From Paenibacillus ihumii (lineage in GTDB: Bacteria > Bacillota > Bacilli > Paenibacillales > Paenibacillaceae), in contig NZ_LN884299.1 of assembly GCF_001403875.1 (NCBI RefSeq), positions 3,809,674 through 3,873,673 on the forward strand: 64,000 nt of DNA, read 5' to 3'. The position numbers and the translations under genes were made by a program. The notes beneath the pieces are model-generated. The model had not been told where the DNA came from and ran no database searches. It saw only the letters and a program-made list of their open reading frames with translations. Below are positions 23,782-33,221 of the stretch, in pieces; within the stretch, counting starts at the first letter, position 1, and the number at the start of each line of letters is the position of its first letter.

Positions 23782-24387
23782 CTATGATTTTTGTTTGAAG
23801 ATGACTTTGAAAATCGGAAAGAACACCCAGAACGAAATCGCGCTGTTAATGATCATCGTAATTACGTCTGCTGTCGTTTCTCCTACCGCGCCCAAGCCCC
23901 AGGTATTTATGAACAAGTTATAAATAGGCGCCTTATAGAAGCCTTGAGCCGCGGCCGCTCCAATCGTGATCACAATATAGGCTACGACATACCAGAATGC
24001 TGCCTGCCAAATGTTGCTGTTCGACTTGAACGTAATGCTCCGCTGGGCGAAGAAGTTAATAATTTGGGCGATAGCAAGGGTGATTTGCACCGCCAGGAAG
24101 TAGGCAAGGCCGCCGCCGCCGCCCGCTGTAAGAGAGCCTGCAGCATAATCGAACACATAATAGGCGCTCCCGTCAAAATTATGCCCGAACTGCAGCACCT
24201 GGAAGCTTGTATTCACTAGTGCCGTCTTGGCGAACAGACTCTTGAAAAAAGGCATTAATACAAGCTGCAAAACAGTGATGCCATTACTCAGTATAAAGAA
24301 GACAAGGAATTGCGCAATATTGGGGTGCTTCTCCTTATATCGGGCCCATAGCCCCAGCGGCCCGCCCATCTTTTGATTCGTACTCAT
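23782..24387 (-). CDS. GtrA-like membrane protein
   Basis: A four-helix membrane protein of the GtrA type, which in other systems helps flip lipid-linked sugars for glycosylation of surface polymers. From the ATG at 24387 (MSTNQKMGGP, behind GAGGAGTGGGAG) it has 201 residues. Helices are near FLVFFILSNGITVLQLVLMP, AVQITLAIAQIINFFAQRSI, AFWYVVAYIVITIGAAAAQG and ADVITMIINSAISFWVFFPI. The NFFAQRSITFKSN stretch matches the GtrA NFxxxRxWTF signature. A glycine-rich loop (LTAGGGGGLAYF) is inserted between helices 1 and 2. Genes on either side are GH3-B (30 bp) and GT2 (12 bp). Confidence 0.8.
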   Translation of the reverse strand: MSTNQKMGGPLGLWARYKEKHPNIAQFLVFFILSNGITVLQLVLMPFFKSLFAKTALVNTSFQVLQFGHNFDGSAYYVFDYAAGSLTAGGGGGLAYFLAVQITLAIAQIINFFAQRSITFKSNSNIWQAAFWYVVAYIVITIGAAAAQGFYKAPIYNLFINTWGLGAVGETTADVITMIINSAISFWVFFPIFKVIFKQKS

Positions 24388-24417
24388 TCTCCCACTCCTC
24401 TGTCGCTGATACAAGCC

Positions 24418-26841
24418 TTAATGATTATGTTTAGCGGCCTTCAGCATTTTGCTCCTCTCCTTGAAGAAATGCCGGAAGCCTTTAAAGAACTGGCCGTTCA
24501 CCACCATCAGCAGCCCATCCAGCATCGGCATGTTCACTATGCCGCCGGTCATTCTTGCAATTCCCCGGAACGGCATATGATAGACGGACATCATAATCAG
24601 ATTAGCGGTGCTCCGCTTCCCTATTCTCCACAAGAACTTATGGGCAAACGAGATGACGTGGAATGCAAATCTGGCAAAAGCGCCTCTGGCATATTGGCAC
24701 TGAGCAATTGTATCGTTATAACCGAGCGGCTTCGTGCGGTCCCAGGCAGCTTCAGGAACCTTATGCCCCAGCAGGCTCTCGAATTCCTCCAGGCTGACCT
24801 TGCTGGCCTGCCCCGAATAATACGATGGCAGCTTCTCCCGGTCATAGGGCAGCGGAGCGTTCGTTCCTTGAACAGCATGGATGCCCTTTAACCGGATATC
24901 CGCACTGGATGCCCCGATCATGATCTCATACTCAGCTTCTTCAATTTCCCATTGATTCGTTTTTACGTTGAAATAACGGAATGTCTTATCGTCAAATGGG
25001 ATCAGCACGGTTCTTGTCTCGCCCGCCTCTAAAAAGATCTTGGCAAACCCCTTTAATTCTTTTCTTGGTCTGAAAATACCGCCCGACTTGCAGCCTACGT
25101 ATAGCTGAGCTACCTCTGCTCCCGCTCTGTCTCCAGTGTTCGTAATTTTGAACGCCGCGCCTTCAGGGATGATTTGCAGCTCCGAATACTCGAAGTTCGT
25201 ATAGCTCAGTCCGTAACCAAACGGGAAAAGAACCTCCACATTCGCCGTATCATAATATCTGTATCCAATAAACGGCCCTTCCCTGTACTCCACGCTCACT
25301 TCCTTGCCCGGGAAATGATGGTAGGCCGGCGTATCTTCATAGCGGAGAGGATACGATTCCGCCAATTTGCCGGAAGGGTTCACCTCGCCGGTCAACACGC
25401 GCAGAATGGCTTTTGCCCCCGCTTGACCGCTTAAATAACCGTGAACCAATCCTTTCACTCTATCAATCCATGGCATTTCTACTGCAGAGCCGCAGGAGAG
25501 AATGACCACAATATTCGAATTCACTTGATGCAAGGCGTGAAGCAGCTCGATCTGATTCTGAGGGATTTGCATGCTTTGCCTGTCGAGTCCCTCCGCCTCC
25601 GTCACTTCATCCAGACCCATATACAGCAGAACGACTTCTGCCTTTGCAGCGAGGGCGCAAGCCTTGCCGATCATCCGCTGGTTTCTCTTACCGTAACGCT
25701 CGAATCCAGGCTCAAATCCTAAGCTGACGATGCCCGATTCCTCAATGCAATCCAGGGTATGATCCAGAATCGTCGGGTTGACGATCGATGATCCCGCCCC
25801 CTGATATCTGGCTTGTTGTGCAAAGTCGCCAATGACCGCTACTTTGACGCCAGCCTGCAGCGGCAATATATTTCCTTCATTCTTGAGCAGCACAATCGAT
25901 TCCTCGGCCGCCTCCTGGGCTGCCCTGTGATGCTCTTTCATATTAAACCCTTTGCTAGGGGAATTCTTATAGACTTCTTCCGTTGAAAAAACAAGCTCGA
26001 GAAGCCGGTCGACGCATTCATCCAACACTTCCTCTTTCAGCTTCCCGCTGCGCACGGCCTGAATGATGTCTTCATTCGTCTCTCCCGCCGTCGTTGGCAT
26101 TTCAAGCTCATTGCCGGCGATCAATCCGGCTACGCGGTCGTTGCTGCCGCCCCAATCGGTGACGACAACCCCTTGGAAATTCCACTCGTCGCGAAGGATC
26201 TCCCGCATCAAATGCAGATTCTCATTTGTATATTCACCATTCAACTGATTATAGGAAGACATAACGGTCTTCGTCTGACCTTCCGTAACGGCGATCTCAA
26301 AGGCCGTCAAATAAATTTCCCTTAACGTTCTCTCGTCCACGATCGTATCGATCGACATCCGCCGTTCTTCCTGATTGTTCGCGGCAAAGTGCTTTACGCA
26401 GGCCGAGATGCCTTGCGATTGAATTCCCCGGATATACCCTGCCGCCATTTTCCCGGCATGGTAGGGATCCTCGCTAAAATACTCAAAGTTTCGCCCGCAC
26501 AAGGGACTGCGCTTCATATTGACCCCCGGGCCGAGCAGCACATTGACTTTCTGGGCAACGGCCTCTTTGCCTAAATACTGCCCGATTTTCTCTCCAAGCT
26601 CTGTATTCCAGCTATTAGCTACCGTTGCTGCCGTTGGAAAGCAAGTCGCCGGCAGGCTGGCATTCAGCCCAAGATGATCCGCTGCCTCCGCCTGTTTGCG
26701 AATGCCATGCGGACCATCGGCCAGGAATATGCTAGGAATGCCGAGTCGGTCAATATGCTGTGTCTGCCAGAAGTCTTTGCCCGACATGAGAGAAGCCTTC
26801 TCTTCCAATGTCATTTTCTTTATAAGTTCAGTATGTTTCAT
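24418..26841 (-). CDS. GH3 beta-glucosidase, cytosolic (copy B)
   Basis: An 807-residue paralogue of copy A with the same domain order and tail. Motifs: FLADGPHGIRKQ, GVNMKRSPLCGRNFEYFSED, KHFAANNQEERRMS, and nucleophile D229 in GVVVTDWGGSNDR. The C-terminal extension ends FRGIARMTGGIVNMPMLDGL plus a basic tail (FFKERSKMLKAAKHNH). There is no signal peptide. It precedes the GtrA-like gene by 30 bp, so the hydrolase, the GtrA-like protein and the glycosyltransferase are co-transcribed. The two copies differ throughout, so the duplication is not recent. Confidence 0.93.
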   Translation of the reverse strand: MKHTELIKKMTLEEKASLMSGKDFWQTQHIDRLGIPSIFLADGPHGIRKQAEAADHLGLNASLPATCFPTAATVANSWNTELGEKIGQYLGKEAVAQKVNVLLGPGVNMKRSPLCGRNFEYFSEDPYHAGKMAAGYIRGIQSQGISACVKHFAANNQEERRMSIDTIVDERTLREIYLTAFEIAVTEGQTKTVMSSYNQLNGEYTNENLHLMREILRDEWNFQGVVVTDWGGSNDRVAGLIAGNELEMPTTAGETNEDIIQAVRSGKLKEEVLDECVDRLLELVFSTEEVYKNSPSKGFNMKEHHRAAQEAAEESIVLLKNEGNILPLQAGVKVAVIGDFAQQARYQGAGSSIVNPTILDHTLDCIEESGIVSLGFEPGFERYGKRNQRMIGKACALAAKAEVVLLYMGLDEVTEAEGLDRQSMQIPQNQIELLHALHQVNSNIVVILSCGSAVEMPWIDRVKGLVHGYLSGQAGAKAILRVLTGEVNPSGKLAESYPLRYEDTPAYHHFPGKEVSVEYREGPFIGYRYYDTANVEVLFPFGYGLSYTNFEYSELQIIPEGAAFKITNTGDRAGAEVAQLYVGCKSGGIFRPRKELKGFAKIFLEAGETRTVLIPFDDKTFRYFNVKTNQWEIEEAEYEIMIGASSADIRLKGIHAVQGTNAPLPYDREKLPSYYSGQASKVSLEEFESLLGHKVPEAAWDRTKPLGYNDTIAQCQYARGAFARFAFHVISFAHKFLWRIGKRSTANLIMMSVYHMPFRGIARMTGGIVNMPMLDGLLMVVNGQFFKGFRHFFKERSKMLKAAKHNH

Positions 26842-26857
26842 CGTCTCTTCCTTTATT

Positions 26858-26892
26858 TTTGGCGGTACCCCTTATGAGTACCGCCAAGTTTT
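26858..26892. other. Inverted repeat between the permuted GH3 and GH3-B
   Basis: TTGGCGGTAC / GTACCGCCAA with a CCTTATGA-type loop. The T-run (GTTTTTG) lies on the plus-strand side, so it is a poor terminator for the minus-strand genes. It may be a processing site, or a terminator with an imperfect tail. Confidence 0.5.
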
Positions 26893-26903
26893 TGATCTCT
26901 AAC

Positions 26904-29768
26904 TTAAGCTGCTGCTTTAGCAGCGGGTTTGCGTTTGCGGAATAAGAAATAGAAGCCGGCAGCAACACCAAGAACAATAATGATATCTACTGCAATCGTA
27001 ATCTTAACCCAGCCCGGCAAATCTGTACTCATCCCGTTATCCATTCCGTTACTGTTCGCTACGGTATATAACACATTGTGCGCGTTATCTCTCATGGCCC
27101 ATAAGGTATCACTGCTCTTTGTATTGACTTCCGGTACACCGTAAGGTGCGACCCCGGTAAGAAGGATATCGTTGCCTGCGCGGAAAGCAAGTTCAGCTGT
27201 CATATACGGATAGCTAGGACCAATAAAGAAGTCCGTATTGACGATCCCTTTGAACCCCCATTCGTTGCGAAGCACTTCTTTCATAAGAGCTGAGCTTGCG
27301 CCTGCCCATGTATGTCCAATGCTGTTGAATCCAGACATAGCGCCTTTAGCGTCCCCTTCCTTCACCGCATATTCAAATGCTTTCAGGTAGATTTCACGGA
27401 TCGCTTGTTCGTTGCTCCAGGTTAGAACGCCTAGGGTGCGGTTCTTCTCCTGATCATTAAGGGCAAAGTGCTTCATGTAGACGAATCCGCCATGGCTTTG
27501 GTAGCCCTTTGTGACAGCGGCAGCCATCTTGCCGGAAAGAAGAGCGTCCTCGGAATAATATTCAAAGTTTCTTCCCGCAAATGCGGTGCGATGGATGTTC
27601 ACGCCCGGCGCATACCAGCCACTTACGCCGTAAGCCTTCGCTTCTGCGCCTACGGCATCCCCCATTTTCCCGGCGAGTTCAATGTTCCAGGTTTGTGCGA
27701 TCATGGTCTCCGAAGGGAATGCAATTCCGGACATTGGATTCTTGGACAAGAGAGCGCTAATGCCCGCTGGTCCATCATAGTCTGTGGTGGCCGGTTTGCC
27801 GACGGAGGCTACCTCGACGGTCCGATAACCGCCAAGCGTTCCGATCGATACAAGATCATGAACAGACAACTGGTCTAGCAGCTCGTTCCAGCTTGGATCC
27901 TCATAATCGACCCCGACGTAATCCTTTAACGTTTTTCCATTGCTCGCTCCAGTCGTCGGCGCGTTCTGCTGCTTGTCCGCAGGAATGTCATAACGCTTGC
28001 TGTTGATGTAATCGACGAATGCAGGATCCACGACCGTACCTTTTACTTCCTCTACAACGCCTTCAGCATTCTTCACCTGGATAGTTTCACTGGTGTTCAG
28101 GACATCCATGTTAGAGAAGCCATTTGCTCTAGAGAGGTAAGCCTGGATGCTGCCTTCCCCGGTCACAAGATCGTCAAACTGATTGACAGCAGCCTGCTGA
28201 TCCGAGGAACGGCCTTGCTCGTTAAATATCACTTGAGTCAAGTTCTTCGAGCCGACATCCGCGATCTTGTCATGCGAGTTCTTCATGAGCATAAGTTTAT
28301 ATTCGCCTGCTTCAAGAACATAAGAACCGGTTGGGCTGAATACTTTAGCGTAATCGTAAGAAGCCATATCCTCTACTTTAAATGTGAGAGTTACCGTCTC
28401 TGAATCGCCAGGCTTAATGACGCCCGTTTTGGCAAAGGCAGCCAGCTCGACGGAAGACTTTTCAATTTTTCCTGTGTAAGGCGCGGAATAATAGAGCTGA
28501 ATCACTTCCTTACCTTCCATCGCCCCTGTATTCGTCACTTTGACGTCGACCGAAATGTCCGTATCACTCCATTTTAAGCTGTTCGGAACAACCTCTTGTT
28601 CAAAGGTCGTATAGCTTAGCCCATGTCCGAACGGGAACATCACCTTCTCGTCGTAGTTGATCGCCCCTTCTGCTGCTGCAGTCTCGTAGTAGCGATAGCC
28701 TACATAAATCCCCTCGGTGTAATTGACGTAAGTCAAAGGAACGTTATTTTTATCTACAGCTACAGTAAATGTACCGTCGCCGTTATCTAACACATACCTT
28801 AAATCGCCAAAGCTTTTCATCGCCGGCGCATCAAGCATATCTGCCGCAAACAAGTCAACCGTTCTTCCAGACGGATTGAGCTCTCCCGCTAAAATTTTGC
28901 CAAGCGAAGCAAATCCCTTTTGTCCCGGTCCGGCGACCGTTACAATGCTCTTGATTTGGTCGTATTTCTTGACCCAATCCAGTTCAAACGTATTAGAACC
29001 GTTCACGATGACGATGATTTTGTCAAAATGCTTCGTAACCGCATCGATCATGCCAAGCTCCCGATTGGACAGCTCCAGATAATGTTTATTCGGGTCCAGG
29101 TCGTCAGGATTACCGAAGCGTTCTCCGCTCGGGCCCATCGTGCCGCTTCCATTCGGATCATAGGTATCCGGACCGTCCAAGACCGCCGGAAGGTCTGTCC
29201 CTTCTCCCCCTGCACGGGCAAGGAAAATGATCGCTGTATCCGAGAACTCGGTGGCTTGCTTCATTCTTTCTTCGGTGTAAAACTCGGAAGCCACAGGCTC
29301 TGGAATCGTCCAGTCATATCCCTCAATCCCCGATACTGGTCTCTCAAGGCCAGTGGCTACGTAATCGTTATATAATTGCTCGTTCACCTCAAAGCCAGCT
29401 GCTTCCAGCCCCGCCTTTGGCGTCACAGCTGTGGATGAATCTGCCGCACCTGAACCAGAGCCCAGGTATACAGGCGCCGTAAAGCTCCAACCGAAAACAT
29501 TGACTTTTTTGTTCGTCGTCATCGGCAGCATGTTGTCATTATTCTGGAGAAGAACGATCCCTTCATCCGTAATCAGCTCCGACACCTCTTCTGAATTAGC
29601 CCGCGCTTTCTGCGCTTCTGGAGTCGTGATATCGATTTTTGAAAAATACGCTGTGATGACATCCGAGTAGTAGGCCAGCGCAATGTTAGCCCCCGTGCCG
29701 ATAAGCAATACGAATACCAGCAGTGAACTCATGATAATCCGAAACTTTTTCTTTGATTTGCCAGACAT
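26904..29768 (-). CDS. Membrane-anchored GH3 with permuted domain order
   Basis: A 954-residue GH3 enzyme (ATG at 29768; an ATG six codons upstream is possible). Membrane segments sit at both ends: N-terminal IMSSLLVFVLLIGTGANIAL and C-terminal ITIAVDIIIVLGVAAGFYFL with a basic tail (FRKRKPAAKAAA). The domain order is reversed: the GH3 C-domain comes first (DEGIVLLQNNDNMLPMTTNK; GSGSGAADSS), then Fn3 (DISVDVKVTNTGAMEGKEVI), then the GH3 N-terminal barrel (YAPGVNIHRTAFAGRNFEYY; MKHFALNDQEKNRT). The likely nucleophile is D of FKGIVNTDFFIG. This order is known in a few GH3 enzymes, such as that of Ruminococcus albus. It should hydrolyse oligosaccharides outside the membrane and feed the cytosolic GH3 pair downstream. 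Confidence 0.88.
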   Translation of the reverse strand: MSGKSKKKFRIIMSSLLVFVLLIGTGANIALAYYSDVITAYFSKIDITTPEAQKARANSEEVSELITDEGIVLLQNNDNMLPMTTNKKVNVFGWSFTAPVYLGSGSGAADSSTAVTPKAGLEAAGFEVNEQLYNDYVATGLERPVSGIEGYDWTIPEPVASEFYTEERMKQATEFSDTAIIFLARAGGEGTDLPAVLDGPDTYDPNGSGTMGPSGERFGNPDDLDPNKHYLELSNRELGMIDAVTKHFDKIIVIVNGSNTFELDWVKKYDQIKSIVTVAGPGQKGFASLGKILAGELNPSGRTVDLFAADMLDAPAMKSFGDLRYVLDNGDGTFTVAVDKNNVPLTYVNYTEGIYVGYRYYETAAAEGAINYDEKVMFPFGHGLSYTTFEQEVVPNSLKWSDTDISVDVKVTNTGAMEGKEVIQLYYSAPYTGKIEKSSVELAAFAKTGVIKPGDSETVTLTFKVEDMASYDYAKVFSPTGSYVLEAGEYKLMLMKNSHDKIADVGSKNLTQVIFNEQGRSSDQQAAVNQFDDLVTGEGSIQAYLSRANGFSNMDVLNTSETIQVKNAEGVVEEVKGTVVDPAFVDYINSKRYDIPADKQQNAPTTGASNGKTLKDYVGVDYEDPSWNELLDQLSVHDLVSIGTLGGYRTVEVASVGKPATTDYDGPAGISALLSKNPMSGIAFPSETMIAQTWNIELAGKMGDAVGAEAKAYGVSGWYAPGVNIHRTAFAGRNFEYYSEDALLSGKMAAAVTKGYQSHGGFVYMKHFALNDQEKNRTLGVLTWSNEQAIREIYLKAFEYAVKEGDAKGAMSGFNSIGHTWAGASSALMKEVLRNEWGFKGIVNTDFFIGPSYPYMTAELAFRAGNDILLTGVAPYGVPEVNTKSSDTLWAMRDNAHNVLYTVANSNGMDNGMSTDLPGWVKITIAVDIIIVLGVAAGFYFLFRKRKPAAKAAA

Positions 29769-29937
29769 AAACCTTCTTGCCCCCATCTAGTTATTTTGAA
29801 ACGCTTTCATCGATGATATGAGCCGCAAAATCATTGATGAGCGTTCATCCGACTGCATTGTAAGCTTAACGTATATAGGATGAATATAGAATCAACCAAA
29901 CGTTAAGGGGCGGCAACTTTTAGTTGACTACTAAAAA

Positions 29938-29978
29938 AAGCCGTTCTGACGGAAGCTTTCTCCCATCAAAACGACTTG
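29938..29978 (-). terminator. Terminator of the LysR gene, overlapping its stop codon
   Basis: The arms AGTCGTTTTGA and TCAGAACGGCT (G-U and one mismatch) are followed by seven T on the minus strand. The TGA stop codon of the LysR gene is inside the upstream arm. Confidence 0.8.
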
Positions 29979-30874
29979 CACCGATCCTTGACGTATCTTT
30001 CAAATAAGGCTATGGCTTTAGACTGGATGCCTCTCTTTCTGGAAACCAGATAAATATCCTGAGGTATTTTCTCCTTCAGTCTAATCAGCTTTAAATTGTC
30101 ATTCTTGAACGACTCTTCCACAAAATCAATAGAAACGGCTACTGCCCCATTTCTCTCGCATAATCTGTGAGCGGAAATGATATTTCCGAATTCATGCATG
30201 ACCTGAGGCGAGAATCCCTGTTCGAGGCATTTCTCGATAAAGCCGTTCTCCTTCCCTTCGCCTGCCGTCTTCACGACCAGAGGTTCACTAGCCAGATCGG
30301 TAACGGATATTTCCTCCCGGCTGGCTAACGGGTGATTTCTCGAGACGATGACCACGACCTGGCCTTTGGCAATCCGTTCAAATTCGCAGTTCTCGATGTC
30401 TTCCGTGCCAATAACCAAGCCGACGTCCACTTCCTCCTGGAAGATCTGGGTTAACGGATACTCATCAGGGTACTCCTTCAGCTTGATTTGAATATCAGGG
30501 TATTCTTTAGAGAAATGATATAAAAAGTCCACGGGTAGAATCGATGTTATGGAATATGTAATCACCACATTCAAGCTGCCCTTTTTTCCGCTAATAATGC
30601 TGATTTCCTTCTTAATATCCTCGATCAAATAATGAATATGTTTAGCCCGGGCGTAGAGGAGCTCGCCAGCTTTGGTCGCTTCCATCCCGCGGGAGCTTCT
30701 GTGGAATAATTCGGCTTCCAGCTCCATCTCCAGCTGCCTGATAGTCTTGCTTACTCCCTGAGGGGTAATAAACAGGTCCTTCGCCGCCGCTGTAACACTA
30801 TTCTTCTCATACACCTTGATGAAATATTCCAATGCCTCTGTGTTCAATTCGGCTAACCCCCTCATCCCGGACAC
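29966..30874 (-). CDS. LysR family transcriptional regulator
   Basis: 302 residues. The winged HTH is near the N-terminus (FIKVYEKNSVTAAAKDLFIT then PQGVSKTIRQLEMELEAELF), followed by a periplasmic-binding-like effector domain (GSLNVVITYSITSILPVDFL; VDVGLVIGTEDIE). The initiating Met is uncertain by a few codons (MSGMRGLAELN). It is transcribed in the same direction as the GH3 cluster but ends in its own terminator, and is divergent from glf over ~170 bp. Either may be the target; nothing in the sequence decides. Confidence 0.92.
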   Translation of the reverse strand: MSGMRGLAELNTEALEYFIKVYEKNSVTAAAKDLFITPQGVSKTIRQLEMELEAELFHRSSRGMEATKAGELLYARAKHIHYLIEDIKKEISIISGKKGSLNVVITYSITSILPVDFLYHFSKEYPDIQIKLKEYPDEYPLTQIFQEEVDVGLVIGTEDIENCEFERIAKGQVVVIVSRNHPLASREEISVTDLASEPLVVKTAGEGKENGFIEKCLEQGFSPQVMHEFGNIISAHRLCERNGAVAVSIDFVEESFKNDNLKLIRLKEKIPQDIYLVSRKRGIQSKAIALFERYVKDRCKSF

Positions 30875-31048
30875 GTCTTAGCCAAAGGTAGCTTTGCTGA
30901 TTTGCCTCCACGGACAAACCTGACTGCATTATAGTATAGCATATTATACTATATGGCAATCCTATAGCCTGCTCGCGACAAAGCTGTAGTTCACGTCCTT
31001 CGATTTATGCTAAGATGTGAAATAACGATCGATCAAGGGAGTATGGAC

Positions 31049-32152
31049 ATGTATGATTATTTAGTGGTGGGCGCAGGCCTGTTCGGAGCGGTCTTCGCCT
31101 ATGAAGCGAACAAGAGGGGCAAGAAATGCCTGGTCATCGACCAAAGAAACCACATCGGCGGAAATGTGTATACGGAGGAAATCGAAGGCATCCACGTGCA
31201 CAAGTACGGGGCGCATATTTTTCACACGAACAGCAAGGCCATTTGGGATTATGTGAATCATTTCGCCGAATTCAACCGGTTCACTAATTCACCGATCGCC
31301 AATTATAAGGGGGAGCTGTACAATCTGCCCTTCAATATGAACACCTTCAACAAACTGTGGGGCGTAGTCACCCCCGATGAAGCAAAGCAAAAAATCGAGG
31401 AGCAAAGGCAGGCCGCAGGCATCACCGAGCCCAGAAATTTGGAGGAACAGGCGATTTCGCTTGTTGGCACCGATATCTACGAGAAGCTGATCAAAGGCTA
31501 TACCGAGAAGCAGTGGGGAAGGTCTGCCAAAGACCTGCCGTCCTTCATTATCAAACGGCTTCCCGTCCGCTTCACCTATGACAACAACTACTTCAATGAC
31601 CGGTACCAAGGCATTCCAATCGGCGGGTACGGGGCCATTATTGAAAAAATGCTTGAGGGCGTAAAGGTTAAGCTGAATGTTGATTTCTTCGAACACAGGG
31701 AAGCCTTTCGGAGCAGCGCCAAAAAAGTTGTATATACCGGTATGATCGACCAATATTTCGACTATAAATATGGCGTGCTCGAATATCGAAGCCTGCAGTT
31801 CGAAACGAAGGTACTGCACGATACGGCCAATTACCAAGGCAATGCCGTCGTCAATTACACGGACCCAGAGACGCCATATACGCGGATTATTGAGCATAAG
31901 CATTTTGATTTCGGCACGCAGGACAAGACAGTCATCACAGAGGAATATCCTAAAGAGTGGAAGCCGGGCGACGAGCCCTATTATCCGATCAACGATGATC
32001 ACAACAATGAGATCTACAAGAAGTACAAAGCGCTGGCCAACAGCGAAGCCAACGTCATCTTCGGCGGACGCTTGGCTACCTATAAGTATTACGACATGCA
32101 TCAGGTCATCGGTGCCGCTTTAGCTGCCGTGAGCAGGGAGCTTGGGGAGTAA
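31049..32152 (+). CDS. glf: UDP-galactopyranose mutase
   Basis: A flavoenzyme converting UDP-galactopyranose to UDP-galactofuranose for cell-surface galactofuranose polymers. It has 367 residues from the ATG at 31049 (MYDYLVVGAG), chosen because AAGGGAG lies 8 bp upstream; this equals the usual family length. The FAD dinucleotide fold is YLVVGAGLFGAVFAYEANKR with CLVIDQRNHIGGNVYTEE. Conserved substrate residues lie in HKYGAHIFHTN, YTEKQWGRSAKDLP, PIGGYGAIIEKML and FGGRLATYKYYDMHQVI. Monocistronic with a downstream terminator. Galactofuranose synthesis fits with the surface-glycan genes (GtrA-like, GT2) to the left. Confidence 0.96.
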   Translation: MYDYLVVGAGLFGAVFAYEANKRGKKCLVIDQRNHIGGNVYTEEIEGIHVHKYGAHIFHTNSKAIWDYVNHFAEFNRFTNSPIANYKGELYNLPFNMNTFNKLWGVVTPDEAKQKIEEQRQAAGITEPRNLEEQAISLVGTDIYEKLIKGYTEKQWGRSAKDLPSFIIKRLPVRFTYDNNYFNDRYQGIPIGGYGAIIEKMLEGVKVKLNVDFFEHREAFRSSAKKVVYTGMIDQYFDYKYGVLEYRSLQFETKVLHDTANYQGNAVVNYTDPETPYTRIIEHKHFDFGTQDKTVITEEYPKEWKPGDEPYYPINDDHNNEIYKKYKALANSEANVIFGGRLATYKYYDMHQVIGAALAAVSRELGE

Positions 32153-32166
32153 TTGTTAGTGGCTGA

Positions 32167-32206
32167 CTGAAAATAACCCGCCTAGGTTTTGAGCCTGGGG
32201 CGGGTT
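32167..32206 (+). terminator. Terminator between glf and the methyltransferase-fold gene
   Basis: AACCCGCC / GGCGGGTT arms with an inner AGG-TTTTGAG-CCT hairpin, followed by AAATTT on the plus strand. It is probably bidirectional, serving the convergent gene pair. Confidence 0.75.
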
Positions 32207-32308
32207 AAATTTATTTCGATTCTGGATAACTTTTCAACGTATTCGCTACTAACCATAATAATACATCAGCGGATTTGGTTTTTTTTCAGCAAAACACCCT
32301 CTCGCCCT

Positions 32309-33196
32309 TTACAAATAACACAAAATTGACTTCTCGATCCAATACGTAAACACCGTGCCCGGACTCCGATTTTCATATTCCTTCATTCTCAAATACATGC
32401 CCATTCCATCGGAAACATCATGCCATAAATCCGTAAATACAAAATCATATTGCCCTTTGCCCATGTGCTCCTGCGCATATTCAAAGGCATCCGCCCGGAT
32501 GATGCGAATCTTGTCGGCATGCTTGAATTGCGGCAGCACGTATTCCCGGAACAAGTCGATCACATGCTCATTGCTTTCAACGATTGTTACGCTTGCTACA
32601 TTCTCCTTTTCAGATACCATGTATGCATAGTAACCAAGCCCCATTCCATAGGTAAGCACGTTGCCGAAGGCTTGATCGACCGGCTCCTTCATCGTTTCGA
32701 TTTCATTCGGCGTAATGGTCATCCAGATGCGGCCGTTTTCCAGCATGGCCGGAAATTTGAATTCCGTGTCAAAAAATCCGATTTGGGGAATCTGCCTTCC
32801 CTCTTCCGTCCGGACGATATCGTTGCATACAAAGCCTTCAAAAGGCTTGTATTGTTCATATTTCAATTCGCTGTTCCCTATTTTGACCGCCGGGATCTGG
32901 ATATGGCTGTAGTACGGATTGCCAGAGTACTCCTCTGCCTCAAGCTTGTGAATCATGTGGTTGAAGTAACGGTTGAACAGGTCTTTATCATCCGCATTAT
33001 CCACGATATCCATGCCGAAGGCTGCTGCCAGCAAAGCCCCAAAGGCATATTCGTAGGAAACGCCGCCCTGCAGAATTTCTTCCATTTCTTCCTTGTTGAT
33101 GAAATCAGGAGCCTGGTTCAAATAGTGGCTTAGTAAAGCAAATACTTTGGCGTTATCGGCCTTGATTTTCTCTGTTATCGGTTGATTATGTTCCAT
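32309..33196 (-). CDS. SAM methyltransferase/spermidine synthase-fold protein
   Basis: 295 residues. The C-terminal half has a Rossmann methyltransferase fold: VLTYGMGLGYYAYM (motif I), VTIVESNEHVIDLF (acidic end of strand 2), IRIIRADAFEYAQE and YDFVFTDLWHDVSDGMGMYL. The DLWHD segment resembles the catalytic region of spermidine synthase-like enzymes. The N-terminal ~120 residues are helical and family-specific. It starts 25 bp downstream of the aminotransferase, so the two form an operon. The exact reaction is unknown; it could transfer a methyl or an aminopropyl-type group to the aminotransferase product. Confidence 0.75.
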   Translation of the reverse strand: MEHNQPITEKIKADNAKVFALLSHYLNQAPDFINKEEMEEILQGGVSYEYAFGALLAAAFGMDIVDNADDKDLFNRYFNHMIHKLEAEEYSGNPYYSHIQIPAVKIGNSELKYEQYKPFEGFVCNDIVRTEEGRQIPQIGFFDTEFKFPAMLENGRIWMTITPNEIETMKEPVDQAFGNVLTYGMGLGYYAYMVSEKENVASVTIVESNEHVIDLFREYVLPQFKHADKIRIIRADAFEYAQEHMGKGQYDFVFTDLWHDVSDGMGMYLRMKEYENRSPGTVFTYWIEKSILCYL

Positions 33197-33221
33197 TTTC
33201 TCTCCTGTCTATGGTTCTGCA

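Noticed and set aside
29805..29822. cre site before the permuted GH3 (TGAAACGCTTTCA)
   Set aside because: It lacks one base of the 14-bp CcpA consensus spacing. It could be a LacI-family half-match, so I did not call it.
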